A stretch of DNA of 64,000 nucleotides from an uncultured Oscillospiraceae bacterium (GTDB taxonomy: Bacteria > Bacillota > Clostridia > Oscillospirales > Oscillospiraceae): positions 124,001-188,000 of the forward strand of contig CAKTEQ010000002.1 in the NCBI GenBank assembly GCA_934552825.1, given 5' to 3'. The stretch's first letter is position 1. Every line of letters begins with the position of its first letter. The notes beneath the pieces were generated by a model. It was not told where the DNA came from. It saw only the letters and a program-made list of their open reading frames with translations, and ran no database searches. Positions 1 to 7,949 of this stretch are shown here, in pieces. The translations under genes were made by a program, and so were the position numbers.

Positions 1-944
1 CGGATGACATCGTGGACTCCCTCTATGCGGAGACGGTGTCAAAGAGTCTTGAAGCGGCGGGGTTTTCTGTCAAGAAATTCGTATTCCCCAACGGTGAAAA
101 GTCCAAGAATCTTGCCACTTGGGGAGAAATTCTGAATTTCCTTGCGGAGAATACTCTGACCAGGACCGATTGCGTCGTGGCACTTGGCGGCGGCGTCGTG
201 GGCGATATGGCCGGCTTTGCGGCCTCTGCCTACCTCAGGGGCATACCCTTTGTCCAGATACCCACCACCTTTCTTGCCGCTATTGATTCCTCCGTGGGCG
301 GTAAGACCGGCGTCGATCTGCCGGCGGGCAAAAACCTAGCGGGTGCTTTTTATCAGCCGAAGGCCGTGTTCTGCGATCCGGACACTATGAAAACCCTCCC
401 CTCTCAGGTCTTTGCGGACGGTACGGCGGAGGCTGTCAAGTACGGTGTCCTGTCAAGCCCCGCGCTGTTCGACACCCTCGCGGACGGAAGCTTCTCATCG
501 AAACTCGAAGACATCATCGCCGAGTGCGTCACTATAAAGGCGGACATTGTAAGCCGGGACGAGTTTGACGGCGGCGTGCGCCAGCTTCTGAACCTCGGGC
601 ACACGACCGGACACGCAGTTGAAAAATGGAGCGACTTTGCCATAACTCACGGGCATGCCGTTGCCATCGGTATGGCTGTTATCACGCGGGCTGCGGTAAA
701 AAACGGGCTTTGCGGCTCCGATACCCTCTCCAGGCTCCTTGCGGCCCTGGAGAACAACTCCCTCCCCACCGCCTGCCCCTGCGGGATAGAGGCGCTCATG
801 CCCGGCATGCTCTCCGACAAGAAGCGCCGTGGAGATACCATCACCCTTGTTGTGCCGGAAACTATCGGCAAATGCGCACTCAGAAAATACCCTGTAAATG
901 AACTGAGGGAATTCATCCTGTCCGGATTTGGAGACTTATCATGA
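1..944 (+). CDS. aroB: 3-dehydroquinate synthase, 5' end outside the window
   Basis: Converts DAHP to 3-dehydroquinate, step two of the shikimate pathway, in the cytoplasm with NAD and a divalent metal. The frame is already open at base 3, and the first residues fit the interior of the N-terminal domain, so the true start lies upstream. About 310 residues are visible against a usual 350-360. Seen: the glycine-rich NAD site (ALGGGVVGDMAGF), the segment SSVGGKTGVD, and metal-ligand segments EAVKYG, LGHTTGHAVE and HGHAVAIGM. It opens the visible shikimate operon and its stop overlaps the aroA start as ATGA. Identity is secure; the start is not visible. Confidence 0.96.
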   Translation, partial: DDIVDSLYAETVSKSLEAAGFSVKKFVFPNGEKSKNLATWGEILNFLAENTLTRTDCVVALGGGVVGDMAGFAASAYLRGIPFVQIPTTFLAAIDSSVGGKTGVDLPAGKNLAGAFYQPKAVFCDPDTMKTLPSQVFADGTAEAVKYGVLSSPALFDTLADGSFSSKLEDIIAECVTIKADIVSRDEFDGGVRQLLNLGHTTGHAVEKWSDFAITHGHAVAIGMAVITRAAVKNGLCGSDTLSRLLAALENNSLPTACPCGIEALMPGMLSDKKRRGDTITLVVPETIGKCALRKYPVNELREFILSGFGDLS

Positions 945-2179
945 ATATAAAGGTCCTGCCCCGCTTTTCAGGTGGCAATATAGAAGCCATATCCTCAAAA
1001 TCCCATGCCCATCGCGCGCTTATATGCGCGGCTCTCGCGGAGGGCACATCTATGCTCCGGCTCAACAGCTCTTCCGAGGACATCTGTGCCACCTGCCGGT
1101 GCCTGGAAGCGCTGGGCTGCCATATCACACAGAATGGCAGCGAGCTGACCATCGAGCCCGGCGCCTGCCCTATATCACCAATGCTCGACTGCGGAGAGAG
1201 CGGCTCTACCCTTCGCTTTCTGCTGCCCGTGGCAGCGGCTCTGGGCTGCGGCGCCGTCTTCACCGGCAGAGGAAGACTGCCCCAGCGTCCTCTGGAGCCG
1301 CTGCTCAGCGAGCTGAAAAAGCACGGTGTGATCTTCGACCGGGACACTCTGCCCTTTACTCTCAGCGGCAGACTGGAGGGCGGTTCTTTCTCCCTCCCCG
1401 GCAATATCAGTTCCCAGTACATAACCGGTCTGATGCTCGCCCTGCCCCTTACGGGCGGCGGCACTGTTCATCTTACAACACCGCTGGAGTCCAAGGGCTA
1501 TGTTGATCTCACGGTAAGCACGGTTGAGCAGTTCGGCGTGACGATATCCCCCAGCGTTGACGGTTTCTGTATTCCTTCCGGCGAATACAAAAGCCGTTCT
1601 ATAAGCATTGGCGGCGACTGGTCCAACAGCGCTTTCTGGCTGTGCGCCGGAGCACTGGCGGCTCCCGTTACGGTCCATGGGCTTGATATGAGCTCTCTAC
1701 AGGGCGATAAGGCCGTCATCCGTATCCTCGCTCAGATGGGCGCCGGGGTCAGCGTCCAGGATAACTGCGTGACTGTATCCCCGGGTGAGCTGTGCGCCGT
1801 CGAGATCGACGCCGGAGATATTCCTGACCTCATACCCGTCCTCGCTGTGACGGCAGCCTTCTGCCGGGGCAAAACGCGCATATACAATGCCGGGCGCCTC
1901 AGGCTCAAGGAGAGCGACCGTCTTGAAGCGGTAGCGAAGCAGATAAACTCCCTGGGCGGCAGCGCCGAAATAAACGGCGACGAGCTTCTCATCTCCGGCG
2001 GCGGACTGACTGGCGGACGTGTGAGCTCCAACAACGACCACCGCATGGTAATGTCTGCGGCTGTTGCCGCACTTCGCTGCCCTGACGGCGTAGACATCGA
2101 GGGGTGGGAGGCTGTAAACAAGTCCTACCCTGACTTTTTCAAGCATCTGAAAACACTTGGAGGTGACGTAATTGTCTAA
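941..2179 (+). CDS. aroA: 3-phosphoshikimate 1-carboxyvinyltransferase (EPSP synthase)
   Basis: Transfers enolpyruvyl from PEP to shikimate-3-phosphate. The 412-residue length is normal for the family. Seen: the N-terminal KSHAHRALICAALAEG segment, the substrate-loop motif CGESGSTLRFL near residue 85, RLKESDRLEAV near residue 325, and DHRMVMSAAVAAL near residue 367, all hallmarks of the two-domain EPSPS fold. The start ATG follows a GGAG about ten bases upstream and overlaps the aroB stop by four bases, so translational coupling is likely. It overlaps aroC by eight bases at its 3' end. The PEP-loop wording differs from the GNAGT form typical of enterobacterial enzymes; I draw no inhibitor-sensitivity conclusion from that. 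Confidence 0.97.
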   Translation: MNIKVLPRFSGGNIEAISSKSHAHRALICAALAEGTSMLRLNSSSEDICATCRCLEALGCHITQNGSELTIEPGACPISPMLDCGESGSTLRFLLPVAAALGCGAVFTGRGRLPQRPLEPLLSELKKHGVIFDRDTLPFTLSGRLEGGSFSLPGNISSQYITGLMLALPLTGGGTVHLTTPLESKGYVDLTVSTVEQFGVTISPSVDGFCIPSGEYKSRSISIGGDWSNSAFWLCAGALAAPVTVHGLDMSSLQGDKAVIRILAQMGAGVSVQDNCVTVSPGELCAVEIDAGDIPDLIPVLAVTAAFCRGKTRIYNAGRLRLKESDRLEAVAKQINSLGGSAEINGDELLISGGGLTGGRVSSNNDHRMVMSAAVAALRCPDGVDIEGWEAVNKSYPDFFKHLKTLGGDVIV

Positions 2180-3245
2180 TACCTTCGGAACAAAGCTGAA
2201 AACAACAATATTCGGCCAGTCCCATTCCGATGCTATCGGCGTAGTTGTGGACGGACTGCCCGCCGGTATCCGCCTTGACATGGAGCACATTAGGAACTTT
2301 ATGGCGCGCCGTGCCCCCGGCAGGGACCGTTTCAGCACAAAGCGCCGGGAGCCGGACGCTCCGGAGATAATCAGCGGGCTTGTTGATGGAGTTACCTGCG
2401 GCGCCCCCCTGTGCGCCGTTATCCGCAACCGGGACACCCGCTCGTCCGATTACAGGGGCTTTGAGCGTACCCCCCGCCCTTCCCACAGCGATTACACCGC
2501 CTGGCTGAAATTCAACGGCTTCAACGATATCCGCGGCGGAGGCCAATTCTCCGGCAGGCTTACAGCTCCCCTCTGCTTTGCGGGCGCCGCTGCCCTGCAG
2601 GTCCTCCAGGCGCGGGGCATAATAATAGGCGCGCATATCCTCAGCGTTGCCGGAATTCGTGACGACGCGCCGGACCTCGCTTCAGTAGATGAGGAAACTC
2701 TCGCCCTCGCTCGTAAGAATTCTTTCCCCGCTCTGTCCGCCGAGAAGGGGCAGGCTATGATGGACGCTATTGACGCCGCCCGCGCCGCCGGTGACAGTGT
2801 CGGCGGCATTATCCGCTGCTGCTGCCTGAATTTTCCCGCTGGACTTGGAGAGCCCATGTTCGACGGAATTGAAAACCGCATAGCTCAGGGGATGTTCGCA
2901 ATTCCCGCCGTCCGCGGCGTCAGCTTCGGCGCTGGCTTTGACGCAGCTTCAATGCTGGGCAGCCAGCATAACGATCCCTTCTGCATGGCTGACGGTGCCG
3001 TACGCACAAGGACAAATAACCACGGCGGCGTCCTCGGCGGAATTACCACCGGGATGCCCATAGTCACAGACGTGGCTTTCAAGCCCACGCCGTCCATCTC
3101 TCTGGAGCAGGATACGGTGGATCTTGTGACCGGCCAGAACTGCAAGATAGCCATAACCGGCCGGCACGACCCATGCATCGTTCAGCGGGCAGTCCCCTGC
3201 GTGGAGGCTGTCATGGCGCTGACGCTGCTCGATTTTCTTCTGTGA
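2172..3245 (+). CDS. aroC: Chorismate synthase
   Basis: Converts EPSP to chorismate using reduced FMN; the last common step of aromatic biosynthesis. The 357-residue length fits. A TTG start is chosen because GGAGGTG lies just upstream inside the end of aroA; the overlap is eight bases. Seen: FGQSHSDAIGVVVDGLP in place of the usual FGESHG signature, and RPSHSDYTAWLKF plus DIRGGGQFSGRLTA in place of PRPGHAD and RGGGRSSARET. The two histidines of the active site are kept. The substitutions make it a divergent form; neighbours leave no doubt about the role. Confidence 0.95.
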   Translation: MSNTFGTKLKTTIFGQSHSDAIGVVVDGLPAGIRLDMEHIRNFMARRAPGRDRFSTKRREPDAPEIISGLVDGVTCGAPLCAVIRNRDTRSSDYRGFERTPRPSHSDYTAWLKFNGFNDIRGGGQFSGRLTAPLCFAGAAALQVLQARGIIIGAHILSVAGIRDDAPDLASVDEETLALARKNSFPALSAEKGQAMMDAIDAARAAGDSVGGIIRCCCLNFPAGLGEPMFDGIENRIAQGMFAIPAVRGVSFGAGFDAASMLGSQHNDPFCMADGAVRTRTNNHGGVLGGITTGMPIVTDVAFKPTPSISLEQDTVDLVTGQNCKIAITGRHDPCIVQRAVPCVEAVMALTLLDFLL

Positions 3246-3259
3246 TCAGGAGGTGCGTC

Positions 3260-3529
3260 ATGGATTTGAAGGAACTGAGAAACGAGATAGACCTGCTGGA
3301 CGACCGCATTGCCGAGCTATTTATCGAGCGTATGGATGTGGTCACCCGGGTCGCCGAATACAAGCGCAATAATAACGTGGGCATAACCCACGCCGACCGT
3401 GAAAACGCTATTCTCGACCGGGTAACTGAGGGCGGCACGCGTCCGTATTCTCCCCAACTGAGGGAGCTTTTCACGGACATGATGGCGATAAGCCGCGGGT
3501 ATCAGAGCTCACTTAACGAAAAGGACTGA
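3260..3529 (+). CDS. Chorismate mutase, AroQ class, single-domain
   Basis: Rearranges chorismate to prephenate for phenylalanine and tyrosine synthesis. This 89-residue all-helical protein carries the AroQ pattern: an N-terminal LRNEIDLLDDRI helix, an ERMDVVTRVAEYK helix with the active-site Arg and Lys, and a C-terminal helix ending in ISRGYQ. An upstream in-frame extension to 3173 runs through the end of aroC; the ATG at 3260 has an AGGAGGTG six bases upstream and is preferred. There is no fused prephenate dehydratase or DAHP synthase domain, so it is a free-standing mutase inside the shikimate operon. Confidence 0.93.
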   Translation: MDLKELRNEIDLLDDRIAELFIERMDVVTRVAEYKRNNNVGITHADRENAILDRVTEGGTRPYSPQLRELFTDMMAISRGYQSSLNEKD

Positions 3530-3533
3530 TAGG

Positions 3534-4766
3534 ATGAAATGTGGACTTTTAGGCGAGAAGCTGGGCCACAGCTTCTCGCCCTTCATACACAGACGCCTCG
3601 CCCCATATAACTACACGCTGATGCCCGTGCCCCGGGAAAGTCTTGATGATTTCATGACCCGCCGGGATTTTGACGGGCTCAACGTGACCATTCCCTACAA
3701 GCAGGACGTTATGAAATACTGCGCCAGCCTTTCCGATGAGGCCCGAGCCATCGGCAGCGTCAACACAATAGTAAACCGTGACGGTGAACTCAGCGGGTAT
3801 AATACGGATATCTACGGGTTCATACATATGGTCAGCCGGCGGGGCATCAGTTTTTCCGGGCGCAAGGTCTTAATACTCGGCACCGGCGGAACGAGCAAGA
3901 CGGCCCGCGCCGCCGCCGAAAAGCTCGGCGCCCGGGACATCATCACCGTGTCCCGCAGCGGAAGCGTCAATTACGAGAACGTCTATGATATTAAGGACGC
4001 CGAGATAATCGTGAACACCACCCCCGTCGGCATGTTCCCCGGTAACCTCGTCTCCCCTGTCGAGCCGGAGCGTTTTCAAAATCTCCAGGGCGTTGTTGAT
4101 GTTGTGTACAACCCTCTGAAAACGGCGCTGATACTCCGCAGTGAGGCTCTTGGCATTCCGTGCACCGGCGGGCTGATGATGCTCGTGGCACAGGCGAAGG
4201 CGAGCTGTGAGCTCTTTCTCGGCAAAGCCGTGGATGACGGCGTGATGGAGGAGATATACCGCGAGCTTCTCCATAGCCAGCGTAATATTATCCTCGTTGG
4301 TATGCCCGGCTCAGGGAAGAGCTCTGTATCCCGCGCCCTCGGGAAAATCACTGGCAGGGAATTCATCGACGCGGATGACGCCATCGCCGTCAGGGCCGGA
4401 ATGGATATCCCCTCCATTTTCGCCCGTGTCGGAGAAAGCGGTTTCCGTAGAATCGAGACAGAAGTCCTCAGGGAGCTTGGCGCTGCCACCGGAAGGATCA
4501 TCGCGACCGGCGGCGGCTGCGTCCTCAAAGAGGAGAACTATTTTCCCCTCAAGCAGAATGGCGTCATCGTCTTTCTCCGCCGTGACACCGCGCTGCTCTC
4601 CCGTTCCGGCCGTCCCCTTTCTCAGGGCGCCGATATGGACGAAATGTACTCCGACCGCCTGCCCCACTATATGCGCTTTGCGGATGTTGCTGTGGACAGT
4701 ACCGGCGTTGTGGAGCGCACAGCTCAGCTGATAAAGGAGGTAACTGATGAAATTTCTGATAATTAA
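3534..4766 (+). CDS. aroE: Bifunctional shikimate dehydrogenase / shikimate kinase fusion
   Basis: One continuous 410-residue frame carries two enzymes that catalyse consecutive steps: NADPH-dependent reduction of 3-dehydroshikimate to shikimate, then phosphorylation. Residues 1 to about 247 are AroE: SFSPFIHRRL, NVTIPYKQDV with the catalytic lysine, GYNTDIYGF, and the dinucleotide loop GTGGTSKTA. Residues from about 252 are AroK: Walker A GMPGSGKSS, DADDAIA, GESGFRRIE, ATGGGCVL and RPLSQ. The linker is only a few residues, with no internal start signal seen. It lies four bases after the chorismate mutase stop and overlaps aroQ by 20 bases. Both active sites look intact. Confidence 0.95.
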   Translation: MKCGLLGEKLGHSFSPFIHRRLAPYNYTLMPVPRESLDDFMTRRDFDGLNVTIPYKQDVMKYCASLSDEARAIGSVNTIVNRDGELSGYNTDIYGFIHMVSRRGISFSGRKVLILGTGGTSKTARAAAEKLGARDIITVSRSGSVNYENVYDIKDAEIIVNTTPVGMFPGNLVSPVEPERFQNLQGVVDVVYNPLKTALILRSEALGIPCTGGLMMLVAQAKASCELFLGKAVDDGVMEEIYRELLHSQRNIILVGMPGSGKSSVSRALGKITGREFIDADDAIAVRAGMDIPSIFARVGESGFRRIETEVLRELGAATGRIIATGGGCVLKEENYFPLKQNGVIVFLRRDTALLSRSGRPLSQGADMDEMYSDRLPHYMRFADVAVDSTGVVERTAQLIKEVTDEISDN

Positions 4767-5181
4767 CGGTCCCAACCTTAATATGCTAGGCATTCGTGAA
4801 CCTGGCATCTACGGCAGCGACAGCTATGAGGATCTGCTCCTCTACATTGGCGAGTGCTGTATCGAGCTGGGTGTTGAACCGCAGTTTTTCCAATCGAACC
4901 ACGAGGGTGCCATAGTCGACGCTATTCAGGCAGCCTACGGCAATACCGACGGCATAATTATCAATCCCGCGGCTTACACGCACACGAGTGTCGCAATTCT
5001 GGATGCTTTGAAGGCCGTGGGCATCCCGGCTGTGGAGGTGCATATCTCCGATGTTAACAGCCGCGAGGCTTTCCGGCAGATATCCTACGCCGGCATGGCC
5101 TGCATAAAAACCTACGCCGGTCACGGCTTCGAGGGCTATAAGATGGCGGCGCGGTTCCTGAAAGATTATCTTGAGAAATAA
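4747..5181 (+). CDS. aroQ: 3-dehydroquinate dehydratase, type II
   Basis: Dehydrates 3-dehydroquinate to 3-dehydroshikimate. The 144-residue length matches the dodecameric type II family, unrelated to the type I aldolase-fold enzymes. Seen: NGPNLNMLGIREPGIYG with the catalytic tyrosine, HEGAIVDAIQ, NPAAYTHTSVAILDAL, and VEVHISDVNSREAFRQIS. The start is inside the end of the aroE-aroK fusion and is served by AAAGGAGG eight bases upstream. It is the last gene of the operon; a perfect palindromic terminator follows its stop by five bases. Confidence 0.97.
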   Translation: MKFLIINGPNLNMLGIREPGIYGSDSYEDLLLYIGECCIELGVEPQFFQSNHEGAIVDAIQAAYGNTDGIIINPAAYTHTSVAILDALKAVGIPAVEVHISDVNSREAFRQISYAGMACIKTYAGHGFEGYKMAARFLKDYLEK

Positions 5182-5185
5182 AGAA

Positions 5186-5226
5186 AACGAGAGCTTCAAA
5201 TCGATTTGAAGCTCTCGTTATTTTTT
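5186..5226. terminator. Bidirectional terminator between aroQ and the convergent acyltransferase
   Basis: A perfect 34-bp palindrome (5186-5219), AACGAGAGCTTCAAAT and its complement around TCGA, is followed by a run of T on the plus strand. On the minus strand it lies just past the stop of the converging gene, so it probably ends both transcripts. Confidence 0.9.
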
Positions 5227-6109
5227 ATCTGAGGTCCTCCTCCACCTTTTCAGGCGGCAGATCAAGCACTTCCGGCTTTCTCATGAACTGCTTGAACATC
5301 TTAAACGCGCGGGCATAGTAAAACCCGTCGCATATACGCTCGTCGGTCACGACGGTAAAATCGATCACCCGCTTCTCCTTGACACTTCCGTCCGCGTCCA
5401 GCGCCAGTTCCTTGCGCTTCGCGCCGAAGGTGACGAACACGGGAATATTGCCGAAGTTATAAAGATGATGATACACCGGCGGAATGCCAAGGCTTGCAAG
5501 ATTGCTTATGAAAAGACTAGCATGGAAGGGGCTTGCGTCCAGAAGGCTCTGGGGCAGCCAGCCATGATAATCAAGCCACTTGATAAAGCGCATTGCGACG
5601 CGGAGTATCGGTCTGGGCATCTTCGTGAGCATATTGGCTGTCTTGAGGGTTTTATTATCCTCGCTGCCGCCCTCGCGCCGGTAGTCCTCTACGCTTGCCG
5701 CCAGCTTGTTATAAACGTCCACGGCAGTATCCGTAGGTTCAAACACCATCTTGATGGTCGATTCCTCGGAATCTGAGGACATCTCCTTCTTCACAGCGAG
5801 GGATATCTCGATCTTGCGGCGGGCATATATCCTGTGCCCCGCCACAAAGCGGTTTATCCAGGGGCGCTGGGACACGGTGCGCACGTATGCCGCGATGAAA
5901 ATGTGCAGCATTCCAAATCCCGCCAGCCCCTGCTCACGCTTTTCTCTTATGTACTTTTCCGCCGCCGCAATGTCAAGCTGCTCCATAAAGAGGTTGTTCG
6001 CGTCGTTGCGGGTCTCCATAACGAAGGGCACAAACTTGCAGAACGCGTCCAGAGATTTAACCTGCCAACCGTCCTTCCTGTCGCCCCATCTCTTTTTTTC
6101 AGGTCCCAT
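5225..6109 (-). CDS. Stand-alone 2-oxoacid dehydrogenase E2-like acyltransferase
   Basis: Resembles the catalytic domain of E2 acyltransferases (chloramphenicol acetyltransferase fold) without lipoyl or subunit-binding domains. The 294 residues include an N-terminal KSLDAFCKFVPFVMETRNDANN segment, a central SPFHASLFISNLASLGI strand and a C-terminal VIDFTVVTDERICDGFYYARAFK. In true E2 enzymes the last motif is DHRxxDG with the catalytic histidine; here that position is Glu. No E1, E3 or lipoyl-carrier gene is nearby. It is monocistronic and converges on aroQ. Family membership is fairly sure; activity and substrate are unknown. Confidence 0.75.
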   Translation of the reverse strand: MGPEKKRWGDRKDGWQVKSLDAFCKFVPFVMETRNDANNLFMEQLDIAAAEKYIREKREQGLAGFGMLHIFIAAYVRTVSQRPWINRFVAGHRIYARRKIEISLAVKKEMSSDSEESTIKMVFEPTDTAVDVYNKLAASVEDYRREGGSEDNKTLKTANMLTKMPRPILRVAMRFIKWLDYHGWLPQSLLDASPFHASLFISNLASLGIPPVYHHLYNFGNIPVFVTFGAKRKELALDADGSVKEKRVIDFTVVTDERICDGFYYARAFKMFKQFMRKPEVLDLPPEKVEEDLR

Positions 6110-6219
6110 TATTTATAGTTCCCCCATCTAAATTTTCTCAACACAGAGTTATTATAGCATAAATTCGGCAAATTTCAAATTTTTTCACTTCCTGATAAAT
6201 ATTTATTCATTTTTAAGGC

Positions 6220-6255
6220 AAAAAAGAAGGCGCCGCCCCATTGGGACAGCGCCTT
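6220..6255 (-). terminator. Terminator of the nitroreductase gene
   Basis: Reading the minus strand, a GC-rich hairpin (AAGGCGC...GCGCCTT arms with GGG/CCC extension) is followed by CTTTTTT. It lies about 12 bases past the nitroreductase stop. Confidence 0.88.
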
Positions 6256-6267
6256 TTACAAGTTATC

Positions 6268-6819
6268 TTATCTTATAAATGTAACTTCGTACTTTCTCTC
6301 CTTGGCCTCTGGCTTCTCCCCTGCCATGTAGCCCAGAGCAATAGAGGCTCTCGGAGTGTACCCCTCGGGGAGCTGGAGCACGTCCAGTATCTCCTGACCG
6401 TACTTGGAGCTCAGCGCGTTCTTGAAGGACGCTATATAACATGTGGAAAGTCCAAGGGACTCGGCGGCGACAGTCATGTTCTGAAGCATATTCCCGCAGT
6501 CCATGTCAGTATACACGCCCTCCTTGCCGGAAACGATGATGACTGTGGGCGCGTGGTAGAAGTTATGGTAGCCGTTTCTGAAGCGCTCCTTTATCTCCTC
6601 CACATTCCCCTCCATAACGGCCTTCCTGTTGGCGTCGACTATCTTCTCGATAGCATCCTTGTTCTGGATGACCGTCATGTGCCAGGGCTGATAGTTCATA
6701 GCTGTGCAGGCGTTGAGACCGCACTTGATGATAAGTTCAAGATCCTCGTCCTTAACCTGCTCGGGCTTATAGCTGCGCACACTGACTCTGCTGAGAATAT
6801 TTTTAATGGTTTCGTTCAT
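6268..6819 (-). CDS. Nitroreductase-family FMN oxidoreductase
   Basis: An FMN-dependent NAD(P)H oxidoreductase of the nitroreductase fold; the physiological substrate cannot be read from sequence. Seen: N-terminal SRVSVRSYKPEQV with the FMN-phosphate arginines, NYQPWHMTVIQ, and the C-terminal SIALGYMAGEKPEAKERK typical of the family. The length is 183 residues with the ATG at 6819, preferred over a longer reading because GGAGGG sits seven bases upstream. A TTCACA-N17-TATAAT promoter lies about 30 bases upstream. Confidence 0.88.
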   Translation of the reverse strand: MNETIKNILSRVSVRSYKPEQVKDEDLELIIKCGLNACTAMNYQPWHMTVIQNKDAIEKIVDANRKAVMEGNVEEIKERFRNGYHNFYHAPTVIIVSGKEGVYTDMDCGNMLQNMTVAAESLGLSTCYIASFKNALSSKYGQEILDVLQLPEGYTPRASIALGYMAGEKPEAKERKYEVTFIR

Positions 6820-6850
6820 AATTACCCTCCTTAATTTTCTGTTTTTAGTA

Positions 6851-6879
6851 ATTATATCATATATTATTCTCCCTGTGAA
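6851..6879 (-). promoter_or_regulatory. Promoter of the nitroreductase gene with a small dyad over the -35
   Basis: On the minus strand TTCACA and TATAAT are 17 bases apart. The short dyad CCTGTTCACAGG covers the -35 box and could be an operator, but no regulator gene is adjacent. Confidence 0.75.
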
Positions 6880-6951
6880 CAGGAATTTCCTCTTTCCTCC
6901 TGTTATAAACACCCCCGCACTCTTGTTATAATCTGCTCAGGAGTGGTGAAA

Positions 6952-7794
6952 ATGCAAAGTTACAAGCTTACCGAAAAAGACATCGAAAAATATGCCGGAC
7001 AGCTCATCCTTGAGGACCGTGCCGGCGCGACTATAGACAAATATCTCCGCTGCATACGGACTTTTACCGCATGGCTCGGCGGAGAGAGCGTTACGAGACG
7101 CACCGTAAACACCTGGAAAGAGCAGCTCACGGCCCGCTATGCCGCATCGACTGTCAACTGCGCTCTCTCCGCCCTGAACGGGCTGTTTCGCTTTCTCGGT
7201 TGGGATGACTGCCGGGTCAGATTTCTCCGGGTGCAGCGCAGCTTATTCCGTGACAGCAGGCGTGAGCTTACGAAGGAAGATTATCTCTGCCAGATAAACA
7301 CAGCTGTCTCCCGCGGAGACGGGACGCTCGCCCTGCTGATGGAGACCATCTGCGCCTGCGGCATAAGGGTAAGCGAGGTGAGGTTCATCACCGTCGCCGC
7401 TGCCAGAAGCGGTACCGCTCAGGTGAACCTGAAGGGCAAAATACGCACCATCATGCTTCCCCGCAAATTATGCCGCAAGCTGCTTAGCTATTGCAGGGCA
7501 AAAAATATCCTCTCCGGCGAGATATTTCTCACTGGGAGAGGCAAAAGTCTGAGCCGTCAGCAGATATGGCGCAGCATGAAGCGGCTTGCCAGGCGTTGCG
7601 GCGTTTCCTCCGGGAAGGTTTTCCCCCACAATCTGCGGCATCTGTTCGCTGTGACATATTACCGCGCCCACAGGGACATCGTGAAGCTGGCTGATATACT
7701 CGGGCACTCCAGCGTGGAGACTACCCGGATATATCTTGTTAGCAGCGGCAGCGAACACCGCCGCCAGATAGCTGGACTTGGGCTGATATCGTAG
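6952..7794 (+). CDS. Tyrosine recombinase (Xer/integrase family), probable inverter of the adjacent switch
   Basis: A site-specific recombinase of 280 residues. The N-terminal SAM-like core-binding domain spans about 10-95, then the catalytic domain. With the ATG at 6952 as start the catalytic set is complete: Arg139 in CGIRVSE, a hairpin lysine in LKGKIR, His226 and Arg229 in HNLRH, His252 in LGHSS, and nucleophile Tyr261 in TTRIYL. That ATG is eight bases from CAGGAG; upstream GTG codons overlap that site. There are no phage or conjugation genes nearby. The stop is two bases before the left inverted repeat of a 204-bp segment carrying a promoter, so DNA inversion is the likely job (inference). 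Confidence 0.9.
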   Translation: MQSYKLTEKDIEKYAGQLILEDRAGATIDKYLRCIRTFTAWLGGESVTRRTVNTWKEQLTARYAASTVNCALSALNGLFRFLGWDDCRVRFLRVQRSLFRDSRRELTKEDYLCQINTAVSRGDGTLALLMETICACGIRVSEVRFITVAAARSGTAQVNLKGKIRTIMLPRKLCRKLLSYCRAKNILSGEIFLTGRGKSLSRQQIWRSMKRLARRCGVSSGKVFPHNLRHLFAVTYYRAHRDIVKLADILGHSSVETTRIYLVSSGSEHRRQIAGLGLIS

Positions 7795-7795
7795 C

Positions 7796-7818
7796 ACGGA
7801 ATTAACATTCCGTATACG
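7796..7818 (+). repeat. Left inverted repeat (recombination site) of the invertible promoter
   Basis: This 23-bp arm is exactly complementary to 8023-8045. The outer 18 bases form their own dyad, ACGGAAT-TAAC-ATTCCGT, and the inner end is the palindrome CGTATACG. A short dyad inside each arm is what a tyrosine recombinase core site with two inverted half-sites would look like. It begins two bases after the recombinase stop codon. Confidence 0.92.
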
Positions 7819-7850
7819 AATGCGTCTGGAGACGCTCTTATTATTTTAAT

Positions 7851-7879
7851 ATTATATATCACGTCCAGGTACATAGCAA
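7851..7879 (-). promoter_or_regulatory. Promoter inside the invertible segment, facing the recombinase
   Basis: On the minus strand TTGCTA is followed after 17 bases by a perfect TATAAT. As sequenced it would transcribe through the left repeat and antisense to the recombinase 3' end. After inversion it would face the VWA-SLH gene. No comparable plus-strand promoter is visible between 7950 and 8070. Confidence 0.82.
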
Positions 7880-7909
7880 GCATAAATAAAAATGAAAGTA
7901 CAGCAAAGC

Positions 7910-7949
7910 AAGCCGTAAAACAGACGAAGCTTTACGGCTTTCATTTTTT
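7910..7949 (+). terminator. Rightward terminator inside the invertible segment
   Basis: A perfect 10-bp stem (AAGCCGTAAA with TTTACGGCTT, 11-base loop) is followed by TCATTTTTT. In the sequenced orientation it would stop read-through from the recombinase into the surface gene. After inversion it would sit upstream of the promoter, pointing the other way. Confidence 0.85.

Noticed and set aside
5186..5219. Perfect 34-bp palindrome as a recombination site or operator
   Set aside because: It lies between converging stop codons with a T run, which is a plain bidirectional terminator.
6952..7794. Tyrosine recombinase as a phage or genomic-island integrase
   Set aside because: No phage, conjugation or excisionase genes and no tRNA attachment site are near; flanking genes are housekeeping, and the adjacent inverted repeats fit inversion.
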